A stretch of DNA of 64,000 nucleotides from Notospermus geniculatus (taxonomy: Eukaryota; Nemertea; Pilidiophora; Heteronemertea; Lineidae): contig NMRB01000011.1 of assembly GCA_002633025.1 (NCBI GenBank), positions 516,147 through 580,146 on the forward strand, in the 5' to 3' direction. Made by a program: the position numbers and the translations under genes. Below the pieces are notes generated by a model. That model had not been told where the DNA came from and did not search any database. It was given only the letters and a program-made list of their open reading frames with translations. Positions 10,037 to 20,385 of this stretch are shown here, piece by piece. Every line of letters begins with the position of its first letter. The first letter of the stretch is position 1.

Positions 10037-10149
10037 CTCCATGACGGCTAGCAGACATATGAGAAAAATCCAAATTCGGCGCAGAATTTATAACCTTGAA
10101 TTATTTCCTCATATTGTCCGCATATCTACCCGATTGTCCTAGTCCATGA

Positions 10150-10171
10150 NNNNNNNNNNNNNNNNNNNNNN
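10150..10171. other. Assembly gap (22 N)
   Basis: A run of unknown bases. Its right edge is the outer end of an inverted repeat (10172-10272), so the missing sequence may be part of a palindrome that the assembler could not resolve. True gap length is unknown. Confidence 0.95.
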
Positions 10172-10272
10172 GCACCACTACTGTACCCGCTGCCGCGCTG
10201 GAGAAAGTGTTTTCGGATTTTACTCAGTTGCAGCCTGATGGCGGGCGCTGATTGGTTGGACAGTAGTGGTGC
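10172..10272. repeat. Inverted repeat beside the gap
   Basis: GCACCACTACTGT at 10172-10184 is the exact complement of ACAGTAGTGGTGC at 10260-10272, with a GC-rich spacer. The left border touches the gap, so the element may extend into it. Confidence 0.65.
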
Positions 10273-10573
10273 CATCTGGCGGTAAATCGGCAGAATACCG
10301 GCCATTCGAAGCAGTGGTTTGTGAAGCGTCGGTCACGAGTGATCTTGCGTAATCGCGAACTTCGATCGTGGTCATTTCGAATGAGGAACTCGGCCGTGGC
10401 GGTTGGTCTCTCTCCGGGCGAAACAAAACACTGCGAGAGGAGTGTACTCTGTCTGTATATTAAATCAAGAGCGGGTTCGACCGGGGATCGAAAGAGTGCA
10501 ATAGATAGAGAGGGCAAGGCTCTCACTGACAGTTAGGTTTCTCCGGTTTCCTCCTGCAGTACACCTAACAGTA
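10273..10573. other. Unassigned sequence
   Basis: CpG-rich compared with its surroundings; several ORFs of 68-100 codons on both strands overlap one another, a pattern expected from composition. No splice-supported exon was found. Confidence 0.4.
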
Positions 10574-10734
10574 GGGAGGTTAAGAAATCAAACCATAAAC
10601 GTAAACGTTAACGACAATGTTATTTTTGTACAAAAAATGCAATAATATAAAACCTGGTGAATGTGTGGTATGAAAATAACGTTGTCGTAAAGTTTACGTT
10701 TAACGTTTGATTTCTTAGCCTCCCTGGTAGTGTA
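10574..10734. mobile_element. Palindromic MITE family F, copy 2
   Basis: Ends GGGAGGTTAAGAAATCAAAC and complement, arms of about 45 bp with AAACGTTAACGACAA inside. TA precedes the left end; the right flank is altered (CCTCCCTGG). Confidence 0.8.
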
Positions 10735-10779
10735 TTTTGGTGCTGGACCCTCGACTCAATATTTGATCTTCACTGTGTC

Positions 10780-10850
10780 AGCATGGCGCGGTGGGATAAA
10801 CATCCACCTAGTCACCGCTGAGGTCGCGGGTTCGATCCCAAGTCGCACCA
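10780..10850 (+). mobile_element. tRNA-like SINE head or tRNA relic
   Basis: A-box-like TGGCGCGGTGG and a perfect B-box GGGTTCGATCCC lie about 40 bp apart. Only three T-stem pairs form and the acceptor stem does not close, so I do not call a functional tRNA. The sequence that follows has no known SINE body. Confidence 0.5.
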
Positions 10851-10859
10851 GTCTTTTCT

Positions 10860-11392
10860 AAAGGATTTTCCCAGGGAGTTTCGTTTTTTTTCCATCACCT
10901 TAATATCGCCAAGCGTACATTGAAAAGTAACTACATGTAAAATGCCTAAAATTGGCGCTTGCACTCCTGTGACGTAGTATTTTATAATCAGCAGATTATA
11001 TGAGCTATAAACTAAAGCCGAAAATAAGCCATTATTTTTCGACACAATCCCGTGGATTGAACTTAAAACAGTTGCTGATGCTGTGATAATCGTCTTGTAG
11101 ATTCAAAGCTCTTCTAAACATACCGTGAGATCAGATTATAAGTCTCTAAGCTTGTTGTGTTCATCTTCCCACATCTCGTTAGATCTCGCAAATTAACGCG
11201 ATGAAAGCTTTTCACGATGTCAAAGGGTTTCTTTAGGATTGTGCTTCTTTTCGAAAACACTCAACTCGCTAACTCGTTAACACTGAAGAAGAAAACTTCG
11301 CACCGATGCAAGATTTTTGACACCCCACATAACTCCGTATTCTCCATCTACGTTATCATTTGCAGCTTTCAACTGTTAAGCGTTAGTTTAGT
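10860..11392. other. Unassigned sequence
   Basis: AT-rich; a 77-codon minus ORF starts in the tRNA-like head and so is not credible. No inverted ends were found. Confidence 0.4.
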
Positions 11393-11450
11393 TCCCGAAC
11401 CCACCGCTAGGGGTATGAGGGTTCGGTATTGGCTTCCGAGCATTTCTTTA
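11393..11450 (+). repeat. Fragment of the 47188-47607 palindrome arm
   Basis: TTCCCGAACCCACCGCTAGG, then GAGGGTTCGGTATTGGC, matches both outer arms of the nested palindrome at 47 kb. Only the first 55 bp or so are present. Confidence 0.6.
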
Positions 11451-12178
11451 TATGGCGTTACTATTTTCATAGCCCTAGGGGTGGCTCACTCCGACTGACT
11501 TCTTATATTGTGGGGAAGAGACAATTTTTCTACGGACGTCGAGTTGGCCTTGCCTAAAGCTATACACATGTAGGCGCACACAGAAAAATAACAATCAGCC
11601 GTTTTTTTGTGCACCGATATTTGAAATGGAGGAGGGGGTACAAATACCTTGCCTGGTCTTATAAACTCAAGTTTATGCTGTCTCGTTCAGCATACTGGTT
11701 AAACCGCTGCAAGATAACATTTTATTCATACAAAAACCAATCCCATTTCCATCATCTTAGTTGTAATCCTTCACTTAAATTTTTTTCCGTGTAGCTTGCA
11801 TCAGCAATCTTAATGACGATAAGAACTCAGTCTGCCTTTCACCTCTGGAGACTCAACAAAAATTAAACGCAGAACTCGGCAGTGAATTTAAATTGCGATG
11901 AGTTCGGTTTTAACCCTTTTGCACCCGGATTAATTTAAAAAGTGTACATTGTGTCACACGGATTTATCATGTGTTTACAAAAACACGCCAAGCTCCCCAA
12001 AAATGCAACCAAAACTGGTACCAAGGCACTCATTCTGGAAGCAGTAACTAAATGGGCCACAACCTCATGTAGGTCTGCTTGTTCCAAACTGTGAGAGAAA
12101 TAGGTCAGAGCCAAATATGTGAAGGAATAGTCAAATTGTGCTCACGTCTTTGTCAGGTTGCGAATCTTTAAACGTCTA
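11451..12178. other. Unassigned sequence
   Basis: Low-complexity, AT-leaning DNA with no recognised repeat ends or exon. The 61-codon ORF at 11609 shows no domain. Confidence 0.4.
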
Positions 12179-12298
12179 TGGGTCGTATGAATAAAGACGA
12201 GTAAATGCTTTTACTTGAATTTTGCAATACAAATGCACTAGGCAATGCTGTACAAATCTGAAGTAAAAGCATTTGCTAATCTTTATTCATATGACCCA
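12179..12298. mobile_element. Palindromic MITE family E, copy 1
   Basis: Ends TGGGTCGTATGAATAAAGAC and complement with AAATGCTTTTACTT inside each arm; centre CAATACAAATGCACTAGGCA. Sister copies: 19666, 46856, 44558, 52348 and 61024. About 120 bp, no coding capacity. Confidence 0.85.
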
Positions 12299-12320
12299 TC
12301 ATCTCGAAAACCGTTGCTCC

Positions 12321-12484
12321 TACACTCTAAAAACTAAAGAGTTAAAGTAACTCCTAAAGAGTTAAAGTAACACCTAAAGAGCCTGTACAGTGAGTGCTCT
12401 TTAAAGAGCACTCACTGTACAGGCTCTTTAGGTGTTACTTTAACTCTTTAGGAGTTACTTTAACTCTTTAGTTTTTAGAGTGTA
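12321..12484. mobile_element. 164-bp palindrome with no mismatch
   Basis: Every base from TACACTCTAAAAACTAAAGA to its complement is mirrored around the centre TTTAAA at 12402/12403, 82 bp per arm without a mismatch. Each arm contains two AGAGTTAAAGTAA units. Perfect identity suggests a very recent insertion, active correction between the arms, or an inverted-copy artefact of sequencing. Confidence 0.9.
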
Positions 12485-12835
12485 CGCGTCTGAAAATTTT
12501 AAAAATTTTGTTCTCCTCCTTCTTCTGGCGCTAGTTGGGAGTTCGTAACTGCTTCCGTTCCGGAAATATAGCCGTTTTGTCACAAGTCGGATTTGCTTTG
12601 GTCTCCAGGACAAACGTTAAAACGCTATATGTTACCGAGGTTACTTCCAACAGAGCAAAGTCGCTTATTGGGTTGGGGGGATAGTCCTGCAATTAAAAAA
12701 TATGTAAAGAGAACATCAATCGGTCCACTGGTTACGATTCTAGGTCAATTTGGCTATCCGAGGCTGTGTGGTACACAGGCATGACAGGCCACTCTCGCCA
12801 AACTGCGAGTATGGGCGGATAAGGGTTAATAGCCG
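12485..12835. other. Unassigned sequence
   Basis: No ends, hairpins or credible exon recognised. The 63-codon ORF here has no domain I know. Confidence 0.4.
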
Positions 12836-12950
12836 TGGTAACAGTAAAGAATGTCTCCCTGTAAAAAGTGTCCGCTTCTTCAGTTACCTGATGGATTAAA
12901 TACACGGCTGTAGAAAACAATCACCAGACATTAAAATGTAACAATAAAGA
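12836..12950 (-). mobile_element. MITE family D, partial copy
   Basis: GGTAACAGTAAAGAATGTCT, CCTGTAAAAAGTGTCCGCTT and GTAACAATAAAGAC follow the order of the copy at 54499-54668. The outer end is degraded and the far terminal repeat is missing. Confidence 0.6.
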
Positions 12951-12954
12951 CTTT

Positions 12955-13076
12955 GGGCCGTATGCACGGGTCGCACTTTCATTAAAGTCTGACTTTTCGC
13001 AATGCTTCAAGCATAGCTAGAGAACGTCTAACTTAACCTATACTTTAGGCTAAAGTGCGGTCGGTGAATACGGCCC
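12955..13076. mobile_element. Palindromic MITE family J, copy 1
   Basis: Left end GGGCCGTATGCACGGGTCGC; right end GGTGAATACGGCCC. The second copy (53867-54016) has both ends intact. The interior has AAGTCTGACTTTTC/AAAGTATAGG-type inverted segments. Confidence 0.75.
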
Positions 13077-13702
13077 TTTTTGTTCCTGAGACGGTTTTCC
13101 TGGCGACGTTCTTTCCTTTCGCACCGAATTCTTGGTTTTCTGAAAGGCCTTGACCAAAATGCCCAATACAGGTTGCGAAAAAGACGCACAAGCATACTTC
13201 CACTATGCAAAGCCCAAAACTGTTGATAGCAATGGATGGAGAATCTTTCTAGTATTTGGGTCTGTAGTGGTTAATACCTAGATCGACGTGATGTCGCATC
13301 AGTTTTGTGCCTCTTAATACCATCGACGCAGTCGTGTGAAGTCCACATCGTAAGCGAAAAACAAAACACTGAGCTAATACCACTCCAAATGTGCTATGTA
13401 ATTAAGATAGCATTAATTTGAAATATGTAGTCTCCCTTTAATCTGGATGCTTTCTGCCGGATAAGTCATGTTAATACGTTTGATGCCGAATGCCTGGGAG
13501 CGTTTGTGCATTCTAAGATCCAAGCAATGTCGATCACGAATTATATCTTCATTATTTTTCGAACCTAAAAGGTTTTCTTTGTGGGTAGTGACTCTGAGAC
13601 GGCGCAGCTGTGTATGATTATTAATTTTTTCAACATCGATCTTAGTTTTAAAATTATTATTAATCTATTTTTGTTACTCGTCAGCAAAGCCGTAGAATTA
13701 GT
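13077..13702. other. Unassigned sequence
   Basis: No element ends recognised apart from a short TAGTCTCCCTTTAA near 13427 that recalls the family M terminus. No exon supported. Confidence 0.4.
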
Positions 13703-13996
13703 GGGCCGTATTCAGAAAGGGTGATCATTGCGCGATTAAAGCTGACGTGAACGAACAAAAAGCCCCCATGCGACGTGCAAGAGAATTGCAAACGTCCAGC
13801 GAACACCTCAAACGAAGGCTCAGAACATGATACATGTATACCCCACGACGCCAGGAGGGCGCCAGCTTATTTGCCGTCAGGCAACAGAGCTGTCAACATC
13901 TCCGGATACCTATTACACTACTCAAAGAAAAAAAAACTATGCATTTGACGAAGTTACACGCGTCTTAGTCTTAAACACCCTTTTTGAATACGGCCC
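13703..13996. mobile_element. MITE with GGGCCGTATTCA ends, split by a SINE
   Basis: GGGCCGTATTCAGAAAGGGTG and the complement-like CACCCTTTTTGAATACGGCCC bound the region. A family A SINE (13737-13940) fills the centre, so without it the element would be about 90 bp. The same ends occur at 45258 and 46440 and as a scrap at 14568-14590. Confidence 0.7.
13737..13940 (-). mobile_element. SINE family A, copy 3 (no head)
   Basis: Tail sequence on the minus strand matches copies 1, 2 and 4 from the A-rich junction to AGCTGACGTGAACG. The tRNA-derived head is missing. It interrupts the surrounding palindromic element. Confidence 0.75.
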
Positions 13997-14099
13997 AATG
14001 AGTTTTGGAAAAGGCTCAGTTGGGCCTAAAACAGTGTTCAGCGATGATTCACCTATTGTTCAAAAATATTTTTATAGAACCCCGAGTCCAGTAAGGATG

Positions 14100-14240
14100 T
14101 AAAGGGCGGTGTACACTAGGTTGCACCAAGTTGCAAGTTGCTGCAACCTGCAACTTGTTGCAGTCCACCTGTGACGTTTACACATTGCAACATCCAGTGT
14201 GATAATATTAAGTTGCAAAAGTTCGCAACAAGTTGCAGGA
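14100..14240. repeat. GTTGCA-rich inverted words
   Basis: GTTGCACC, AAGTTGCAAGTTGCTGCAAC and CAACAAGTTGCAGG alternate on both strands within 140 bp, bounded by GGTGTACACTAGG at the left and CCAGTGTGATAAT inside. Probably a degenerate foldback; no clean outer end at the right. Confidence 0.5.
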
Positions 14241-14321
14241 ATTTGGGCGGGAATCCTTTGTTCGGCAACCATTTTGGCTTTAGTACGTCACATGATTCGT
14301 TGAGTGGGCGCAATTTGCACT

Positions 14322-14432
14322 CCAGGGCCCATATTCATAAACATACTTAAGTCAAAGTTGGATACTAATCTTTTGTGTTGAACAAATGATAAGTGTCACA
14401 CTTAGACTTAAGTAGTTTTATGATAGGCCCTG
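14322..14432. mobile_element. Palindromic MITE family G, copy 1
   Basis: CAGGGCCCATATTCATAAAC at the left and ATGATAGGCCCTG at the right; both arms carry ACTTAAGTC and ATAAGTGTCAC-type words. A cleaner copy is at 34961-35075. Confidence 0.75.
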
Positions 14433-14440
14433 AAATAATG

Positions 14441-14570
14441 GTGAGGTTTCGCAAATCTGACGAAACACGAAGTACGAAATACGAAATACGAAATACATGT
14501 ACGAAACTGGGCATCATTTCCATGCCGACCAATGTATTTCAGGAGATGGTTTGTACCACAAATATCGCCC
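14441..14570 (+). mobile_element. MITE family H, left-end fragment
   Basis: GTGAGGTTTCGCAAATCTGA and three tandem CGAAATA units, then AATGTATTTCAGGAGATGG. It stops where a GGGCCGTATTC-type scrap begins. Confidence 0.75.
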
Positions 14571-14590
14571 TTTTTGAATACGACCCACTG

Positions 14591-15017
14591 CACAGCTCAC
14601 AGCAAAACGAGGCGAAAACCGTTGCATTGGAAACAGGCTTTAACATCTGTTTTCAGGGCATATACTGAAAACGGCAGAAAGGTGAGCGAGAGCGAAAATC
14701 TATGAAATAAATTGAATCCGCCGTGTTCTGATTAAAACAATCCTTGCAATTTTCCCCCCAATGCGTTTCCGATAATTGCTTGTCATTAACGCTCAACTTT
14801 CACCCGACTTTTACACTCAGTGCTAGGTTACAGTGAACACGCCTTCTAACCGATATTGGGAACAGGTCTAAAACTAGGCACACACAGAAGAATATTTCTC
14901 AAATGTATTAGGCACAGCCTTATTTGAAACGGCACAGCCACGAAATATTACAGTGTGCGCCTGAAGGCTCAGCTATATTCGTGGCTGCGCCATGGAGCTC
15001 TGTCATACTGCTTTTAA
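14591..15017. other. Unassigned sequence
   Basis: Weak inverted words (GGCACACACAGAAG near 14876 and CAGTGTGCGCCTGA near 14951) suggest an old foldback, but no boundary could be fixed. Confidence 0.35.
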
Positions 15018-15547
15018 AGGTTACCTGAAAGGCATTTCAAGATTTTTTCTCTGAAAAGTGGTTCGAGTATAAAACAATTCAGTGAAAGTTGCATGAAGAT
15101 TGGACCATTAATTACAGTTCTATACCAAATATAAGATGTTGTTTCTACATGACAACCAACAACTTGGTATCCATGGTGTCCAGGCGGCGGGTTCATGAGT
15201 TAAATGTCTACCCAGAAATTCAAATATTACCCCCTCAGAATCCATGGAAATAACTGCAGTAGGACTGACTGAACAAGAAAAATACATCAAAACTACACCT
15301 AACTGCCCATTATATAAATCATTTTAATGTTTTTTATATGTTCAAAAATCCAATGACACCACAAGTGATATTCTCCGCTGCCTGACATGGTTGCCAGGGT
15401 GTGTATTCATCCTTTTTAAATTCCCATAACTTGGAAATGGGTGATCCGATTTTCATGCGGTTTTCAGTTTCATGCTGCCTGATTAATGCTCTACAGCATT
15501 ACGCAGAAAACCACAAGTGGATGAGATGAAACTCTTTCAGGTAACCT
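15018..15547. mobile_element. TTAA-flanked element of 530 bp with 16-bp ends
   Basis: AGGTTACCTGAAAG at the left and CTTTCAGGTAACCT at the right, each beside TTAA. Beyond the ends only weak pairing remains, so this looks more like a deleted transposon than a pure palindrome. No transposase ORF (longest about 60 codons). Confidence 0.75.
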
Positions 15548-16031
15548 TTAAATCCAATCGGTTTGATATTTTGAGCAACTCCACACTGAGGCGCAGCAAT
15601 TTGTCTCCACCGATTCGACTACGATCAAAATAAGACGCCTGAGCGTTATCTGTGTGCACCTTGCTTAATCTATTTTCAACTTTATCAATGCTCGCTGCCT
15701 TTTAAATTTCTTGTTTACATGGTAGATAACGTATCTCAAAAAACACTACACTTAGTTTATTAGTTTATAAGATGATTAAACGACAACGTGAAAATACACC
15801 TATCCTTCCTTCGTTGTACAAACATAACATAGTTTGATATTGAAAGCAGTAACATAGTTTTAAACATGAGGACTTACGTTCCTCCTTGATCTGAGGAGTA
15901 TCAAGCTCTGTGTTAAATGATACAGCGGAAAAACCCTGGATGTGACTTGTAAAATCTCTATTTGAAGAGGCATTTGATAAATTCATACAGGATGTGTCAA
16001 AACGAACGCAAAACCTATCCAGGGGGATTTG
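15548..16031. other. Unassigned sequence with a minus ORF
   Basis: A 107-codon minus ORF (15765-16088) overlaps a tRNA-like relic at its 5' end. It has no recognisable domain and is not called. Confidence 0.35.
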
Positions 16032-16110
16032 GCCTATAGTGGTTAAGGCGTGCTGCCCCTGAGTGCTGGCGATTGATGCCTTATGCATGGGTCGGTGGGT
16101 TCGAGTCCGG
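16032..16110 (+). mobile_element. tRNA-like SINE head or relic
   Basis: ATAGTGGTTAAGGCG resembles an A-box and GGGTTCGAGTCC is a perfect B-box. Spacing of about 50 bp would suit a tRNA with a long variable arm (Leu/Ser type). The acceptor stem was not found, so it is not annotated as a tRNA gene. Confidence 0.5.
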
Positions 16111-16163
16111 TAGGAAGCTATGTCTTTTACCTCAGAAACCTGTTATTATTTCATGCCGAGTAA

Positions 16164-16295
16164 AGCAAGGTTCATTGGCACACGGAATTGGTCCGATTCA
16201 GGTCCGCAAAAAATCTATCATATGGACTTCAGCGTTGTCGTATCCGGAAAACTAGGGGCAAACGGACTGGAAACGGGATCGGATCCGTGTGTTGT
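16164..16295 (+). mobile_element. MITE family P, right-truncated copy
   Basis: AGCAAGGTTCATTGGCACAC, GGAATTGGTCCGATTCAGG and GTTGTCGTATCCGGAAAAC match 36750-36893. The right terminal repeat breaks off after GATCCGTGTGT. Confidence 0.75.
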
Positions 16296-16403
16296 GCACG
16301 TGCATGAACAGTACCTGATTGTTTCTATGCAAACGCGCCACGATGTAGTGTGTTCAAGGAAGAACCCCCCAAATCAGTCAGTAGTTGGGACTCGGAGGGT
16401 TAA

Positions 16404-16525
16404 TAGCGAGGTTTCGCAAGCGCCCGGTTAGGCCATACGACAACGTTTATCTATTGCTTGGGTACATCCACACAATAGATAAACGTCGTCGTAGGGCCTA
16501 ACCGGGCGCTTGCGAAAGCTCACTA
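16404..16525. mobile_element. Palindromic MITE family I, copy 1
   Basis: Arms GCAAGCGCCCGGTTAGGCC and ACGTTTATCTATTG with complements, loop CTTGGGTACATCCACA. Flanked by TA at both ends. The sister at 20264-20385 has the same arms; a diverged relative is at 27515. Confidence 0.85.
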
Positions 16526-16623
16526 CTATTATGAATCATCACGTAATTGAATTGTCTCGTAACAGCCATTACCTTCATCAAAGAATGACCAGCGAACACG
16601 GAAATCAGGCCTGACTCAGCTAA

Positions 16624-16873
16624 AGGTCTGTCTACACCATCAACATTTCCAAAACATTTAAAAAACACCCAGCTGCAACATTACCAAAACACCGTTGTTT
16701 TCGGTGGACTGGACTTGCAACTTTTCCAAAACAATTTGAAAACATGTTTTGATAATGTTGAAGAGTGTAGACCAACCCCGAAACAAGCCACAACATTTCC
16801 ACTGGCAGAGCAGTTTACAAAATGTTTCGTCGCAGAAATGTTTGGAAAATGTTGATGGTGTAGACAGGCCTTA
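16624..16873. mobile_element. MITE family O-like, GTCTACACCATCAACA ends
   Basis: AAGGTCTGTCTACACCATCA and its complement bound 250 bp, with inner AACATTTCC/GGAAATGTT words. The right flank is TTAA. The terminal GGTCTGTCTACAC is shared with the family O elements at 61293 and 8930. Confidence 0.8.
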
Positions 16874-16942
16874 AAGCTGAACTGCATGCATAAAACCAGG
16901 GCCTCTCACGTTTTTAAAAAACGCCCGCGCCACAGCGCGGCC

Positions 16943-17920
16943 AGTACCTGAAATAACTTGGGACATCCGCCATGTTTTAGTGGGACTCCAAACATGATAG
17001 AGTACCCAAGCATGTAGATGGCAGCACCTCATTTGCGTCCTGACCACCAACAAGTGATCAACGCTGTAAGTGCATATATGCATGTAGGCCAACATATCAG
17101 AAAAGCGGAATACTGAAAAAGTATTCAAATGAAAAAAGAAGAGCCCCGATCCGGATTTGAACCTCCAAGTATTGGCTTGGAATACCGGCGCGTTTTCCAC
17201 TAGACCAGCGGTCTGCTGCTTTATTCTAGCCCTTTTTCTAGGCGAAGTTGCGTATTGGGTATAGTCGTCTCCAGGTTTCGCAAAGGGGTAAATGCCTATG
17301 TAGACCTATTGTCCGTTCATCGAGCATTGATCATATGGCCGAGGGTACAGGAAAGGCACAATAGGGCCATGACACGTCAACATTCGGTGGCGAGGAATAT
17401 TTGTGAGGAGTCTTCCGCTTGTTTTGGTTTATGTCGGCTACTTTTGACTATCAGGATGTGTAAGGTGAGCATTCATAATACTGTTTTCCGTCTTTTTTCA
17501 TTTCGGCCTCGGTTCTCATATTTGCTAGGCCTAAACTGGGGTGTTTTTGTTTGTCTCTTAGCTCATTGTGTGCATGCATGTTCCGGAGGCCTATGGGTAG
17601 GCGGGGCCCGATAGGTGACACTTCTGGCAAGTGAATGCTGTAGGCTAATTTTTGAGTTTATGGTAGTTGTGTCAGGCCTAGACGTATAACCAGCTTCTCT
17701 TTTCATGAGATGGGCGTGTACTGTCTGTATAGCCTGTACATACCGATGGCCTACATGGGCTTCTGGTATGTAGGCCTACATGCACATGTACATACAGCGT
17801 GACTTCCACTTGTTGATGGTCAGGACGCAAATAAGGTGCTGCCACCTACATGCTTGGATACTCTATCATGTTTGGAGTCCCACTAAAACATGGCGGATGT
17901 CCCAAGTTATTTCAGGTACT
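16943..17920. repeat. Inverted duplication, arms about 110 bp, 754-bp spacer
   Basis: CAGTACCTGAAATAACTTGG.. (16943-17054) is the near-exact complement of 17809-17920. The spacer holds a tRNA-like relic (17146-17212) and unassigned DNA with a 119-codon ORF of unknown nature. It could be a long foldback transposon or a local inverted duplication. Confidence 0.75.
17146..17212 (-). mobile_element. tRNA-like relic, Glu/Gly-type A-box
   Basis: On the minus strand TGGTCTAGTGGAAAACG is a good A-box and GGTTCAAATCC a good B-box; TCCAAGCCAATACTTGGA forms a hairpin where an anticodon arm would be. Only two T-stem pairs form, so it is a SINE head or dead tRNA. Confidence 0.5.
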
Positions 17921-17921
17921 G

Positions 17922-19140
17922 TTTAATGGGAAATGCATTAGACAGCCAAACTTCGGAGGCGTATTCTGCAAAATCTGCCGCTTCGAAATCAATTTGAATA
18001 GTACAAAATTGTTTATTTTGACCGACTGAATTTGAAAATGTCATTAGCCTACCCCATTTTAAAAATTTTTAAATGGAACCTCGTCCCCAGGTGCACGTTC
18101 GCATATTTACACAGGTTTTGCATATGACTGGAGCACGGCTTTGCCTGGAGGCTAGATTCACTGGCTATGAGAGGGCGCCGCTCAAGAATCAAAACAAACC
18201 CCGCGAGCGAGTTGCTTTTAATAAAAAATAGGTTGCCCGCAAATGGACAATGGTTTACACACCCCGTAAAGTAAGAAGATCTCCAATGATCTTTGTGTAT
18301 GCTCGTACATTGCTTTTTCACACAGTGGGGCTTGTTTGTTCCATTCTCCTAATCCCAACTTCACTATTGGTATTATCCTGTAGTCTTAGATGAGCCCATT
18401 GAGTCAACTTACACCTGACATAAATACCTGACTTTCAAACATACGACAATACCAGGCAACTGGGAGAAGAAGTCACAATATGATTTACTTAATGCGATTT
18501 TGTTAAAGCGAGTCGGAAGCACAGATGACTTGCATCGTAAGCGTTGTCGATGTGGCACCAATATCCGGGCTATGGAGTCTGCGCAGTTTCCGGACTCGAG
18601 TAGGCGTAAATTTATTACATTTGACCTTTCGTCTCTTGTTTGTTCAATGTCAGGTCGAGCTTTTCTCGCGAGCAGATACGAGGTTACTTCATTGGTGAAG
18701 TACCTTGTTCGAAGTCCGTGTAATAACCATTGTTCAGCTGGACAATACGACCACTCGGCTCCAGCCAGAGCAGTCTGCCCTAATTCCGCATGACAAATGC
18801 CAATTTCCAGTTCAAGACCCAGGGCTGTGAGTTACATCAGCCAAGTTTGACGTAATTTCCAAATTCGCTAGAAATCGTGAGAGGAAGGTAATAGCTACGG
18901 TTACACCTGTTCCGTGTGGAATCACTGAAGTGCATCAAATGTGCCAACTCTGAGATACATGTACTAAGAAATTGGTCCAACCATTACCGTGTACATGTAC
19001 TGTTTAATCAAAATGCCAGTATAATCCAGGGATGGTTGGGAGGAGCGGAAGACAGTGTTCATGTTGACCTCTGTATTATATCGACAGAAATAGGGCGTCG
19101 TTAGCCACTAACAGTTCCTAGTTTTTCTTCCGTTTTCTAG
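17922..19140. other. Unassigned sequence
   Basis: Two ORFs of about 90-97 codons (18049-18321 minus; 18500-18793 plus) show no domain and no splice context. No repeat boundary was recognised in this 1.2 kb, which makes it one of the few repeat-free stretches. Confidence 0.4.
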
Positions 19141-19594
19141 AGCCTCGCTTATGTCGCCCTTACGTACAGTCAGAACTAGTTGGCAACTGATAATCGGCGC
19201 GTAGTTGGAATTAATTAGTCACAACTACTAGGTGACATAAGCTCTCGGGCGTCAGAGAGTAACTAGTTGCCAACTAGTTGCAAACTAAAAATATCCATAT
19301 CCTGAAAGTCGCACATGTTCAACTTCACCGACTAGTTGACAACTGTATCCTGAAGACAGCCAATGAAATTCGCTTTACATTCCACGTGGCCTAACGTGAC
19401 CACGTGACCTAATCACCACGTCACTTAAAATCAAAGGAAATCTTTGTCGACATAAGCACTCAAAAGACGGCGATAAACTAGTTCCAGGTAGTTGCGACCG
19501 ATCGGTATTTTTCTACTCGGTGGCGACATAAGTTACCAGTTGCAACTTGTTGACGCTATTTCTATCACAGCGTAGGGCGACATAAGCGAGGCTT
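19141..19594. mobile_element. Foldback with GCGACATAAGCGAGGCT ends
   Basis: AGCCTCGCTTATGTCGCCCT at the left and its complement at the right define 454 bp. Inside, ACTAGTTGCCAACTAGTTGC and GGTGACATAAG words recur on both strands. No coding capacity. Confidence 0.8.
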
Positions 19595-19665
19595 AAGAGG
19601 TGAAAGCTTGGGGCAAATTTGGGTTTGGCGACAAGGTTTGAAATTCAAGTTTTGTTTGTGACATT

Positions 19666-19788
19666 TGGTCATATGAATAAAAACAAGCCAATGCTTTTAC
19701 TTCCGATTTGTACAGCATTGCATAGTGCATTTGTATTGCAAGATTGAAATTTAAGTAAAAGCATTTGCTAGTCTTTATTCAAATGACC
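19666..19788. mobile_element. Palindromic MITE family E, copy 2
   Basis: TGGTCATATGAATAAAAACA and complement-like end TTTATTCAAATGACC; inner AATGCTTTTACTT and AAGTAAAAGCATTTG. The central part is inverted relative to copy 1. Confidence 0.85.
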
Positions 19789-19789
19789 C

Positions 19790-20263
19790 CTTGTTTGCTT
19801 GTTGATCATATGTGGCAAAAACGAAGAAAGAGGAATAAAGTCTATGGTAACTAGAAATGTTAAATTCGCTCAATAGCGAATTTGATGACCTCCACGCAGA
19901 CATGCCAGAGTTGACTTGTTTCTCCATCCTTGGGACTGGATGTGTCAAGTGTAATGATAAGCTTGGGACTGAACATGTTGAAGTTATCCAAGTCGGCCCG
20001 TCGTCGGCAACTGACGCGAGCATTATGCACGGCGCCATCATGCATGCCATGCTGACCTGAATCACAGTGTGTTGTTGACTGCGCCACGATCACAGCGAGC
20101 CGGCAAATTTTTCATCAAAAATCATTCCAAAATTGGTTAATAAATGCAAGTACGTTAAATCCCAGCCTTTCAGACCTGGTAACAATCACACTGCAGCTTG
20201 TGACGAACTTTGAGCGAGATCCATTCAGTGGTATTTGCAAAACTGCGTCCAAAAGTTGAAAAT
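19790..20263. other. Unassigned sequence with a 67-codon ORF
   Basis: A plus-strand ATG at 19857 opens 67 codons ending at 20060, and the opposite strand is also open. No splice sites, domain or repeated copy distinguish either frame, so neither is called. Confidence 0.35.
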
Positions 20264-20385
20264 TAGTGAGCTTCTGCAAGCGCCCGGTTAGGCTCTATGA
20301 CGACGTTTATCTATTGTGTGAGTGCACCCAAACAATAGATAAACGTAGTCGTATGGCCTAACCGGGCGCGTGCAGAAGCTCTCTA
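20264..20385. mobile_element. Palindromic MITE family I, copy 2
   Basis: Same arms as 16404-16525 (GCAAGCGCCCGGTTAGGC; ACGACGTTTATCTATTG), loop TGTGAGTGCACCCAAA. TA flanks at both sides. Confidence 0.85.

Noticed and set aside
10780-10850. tRNA gene on the plus strand
   Set aside because: Only three T-stem pairs and no acceptor stem; treated as a SINE head or dead tRNA.
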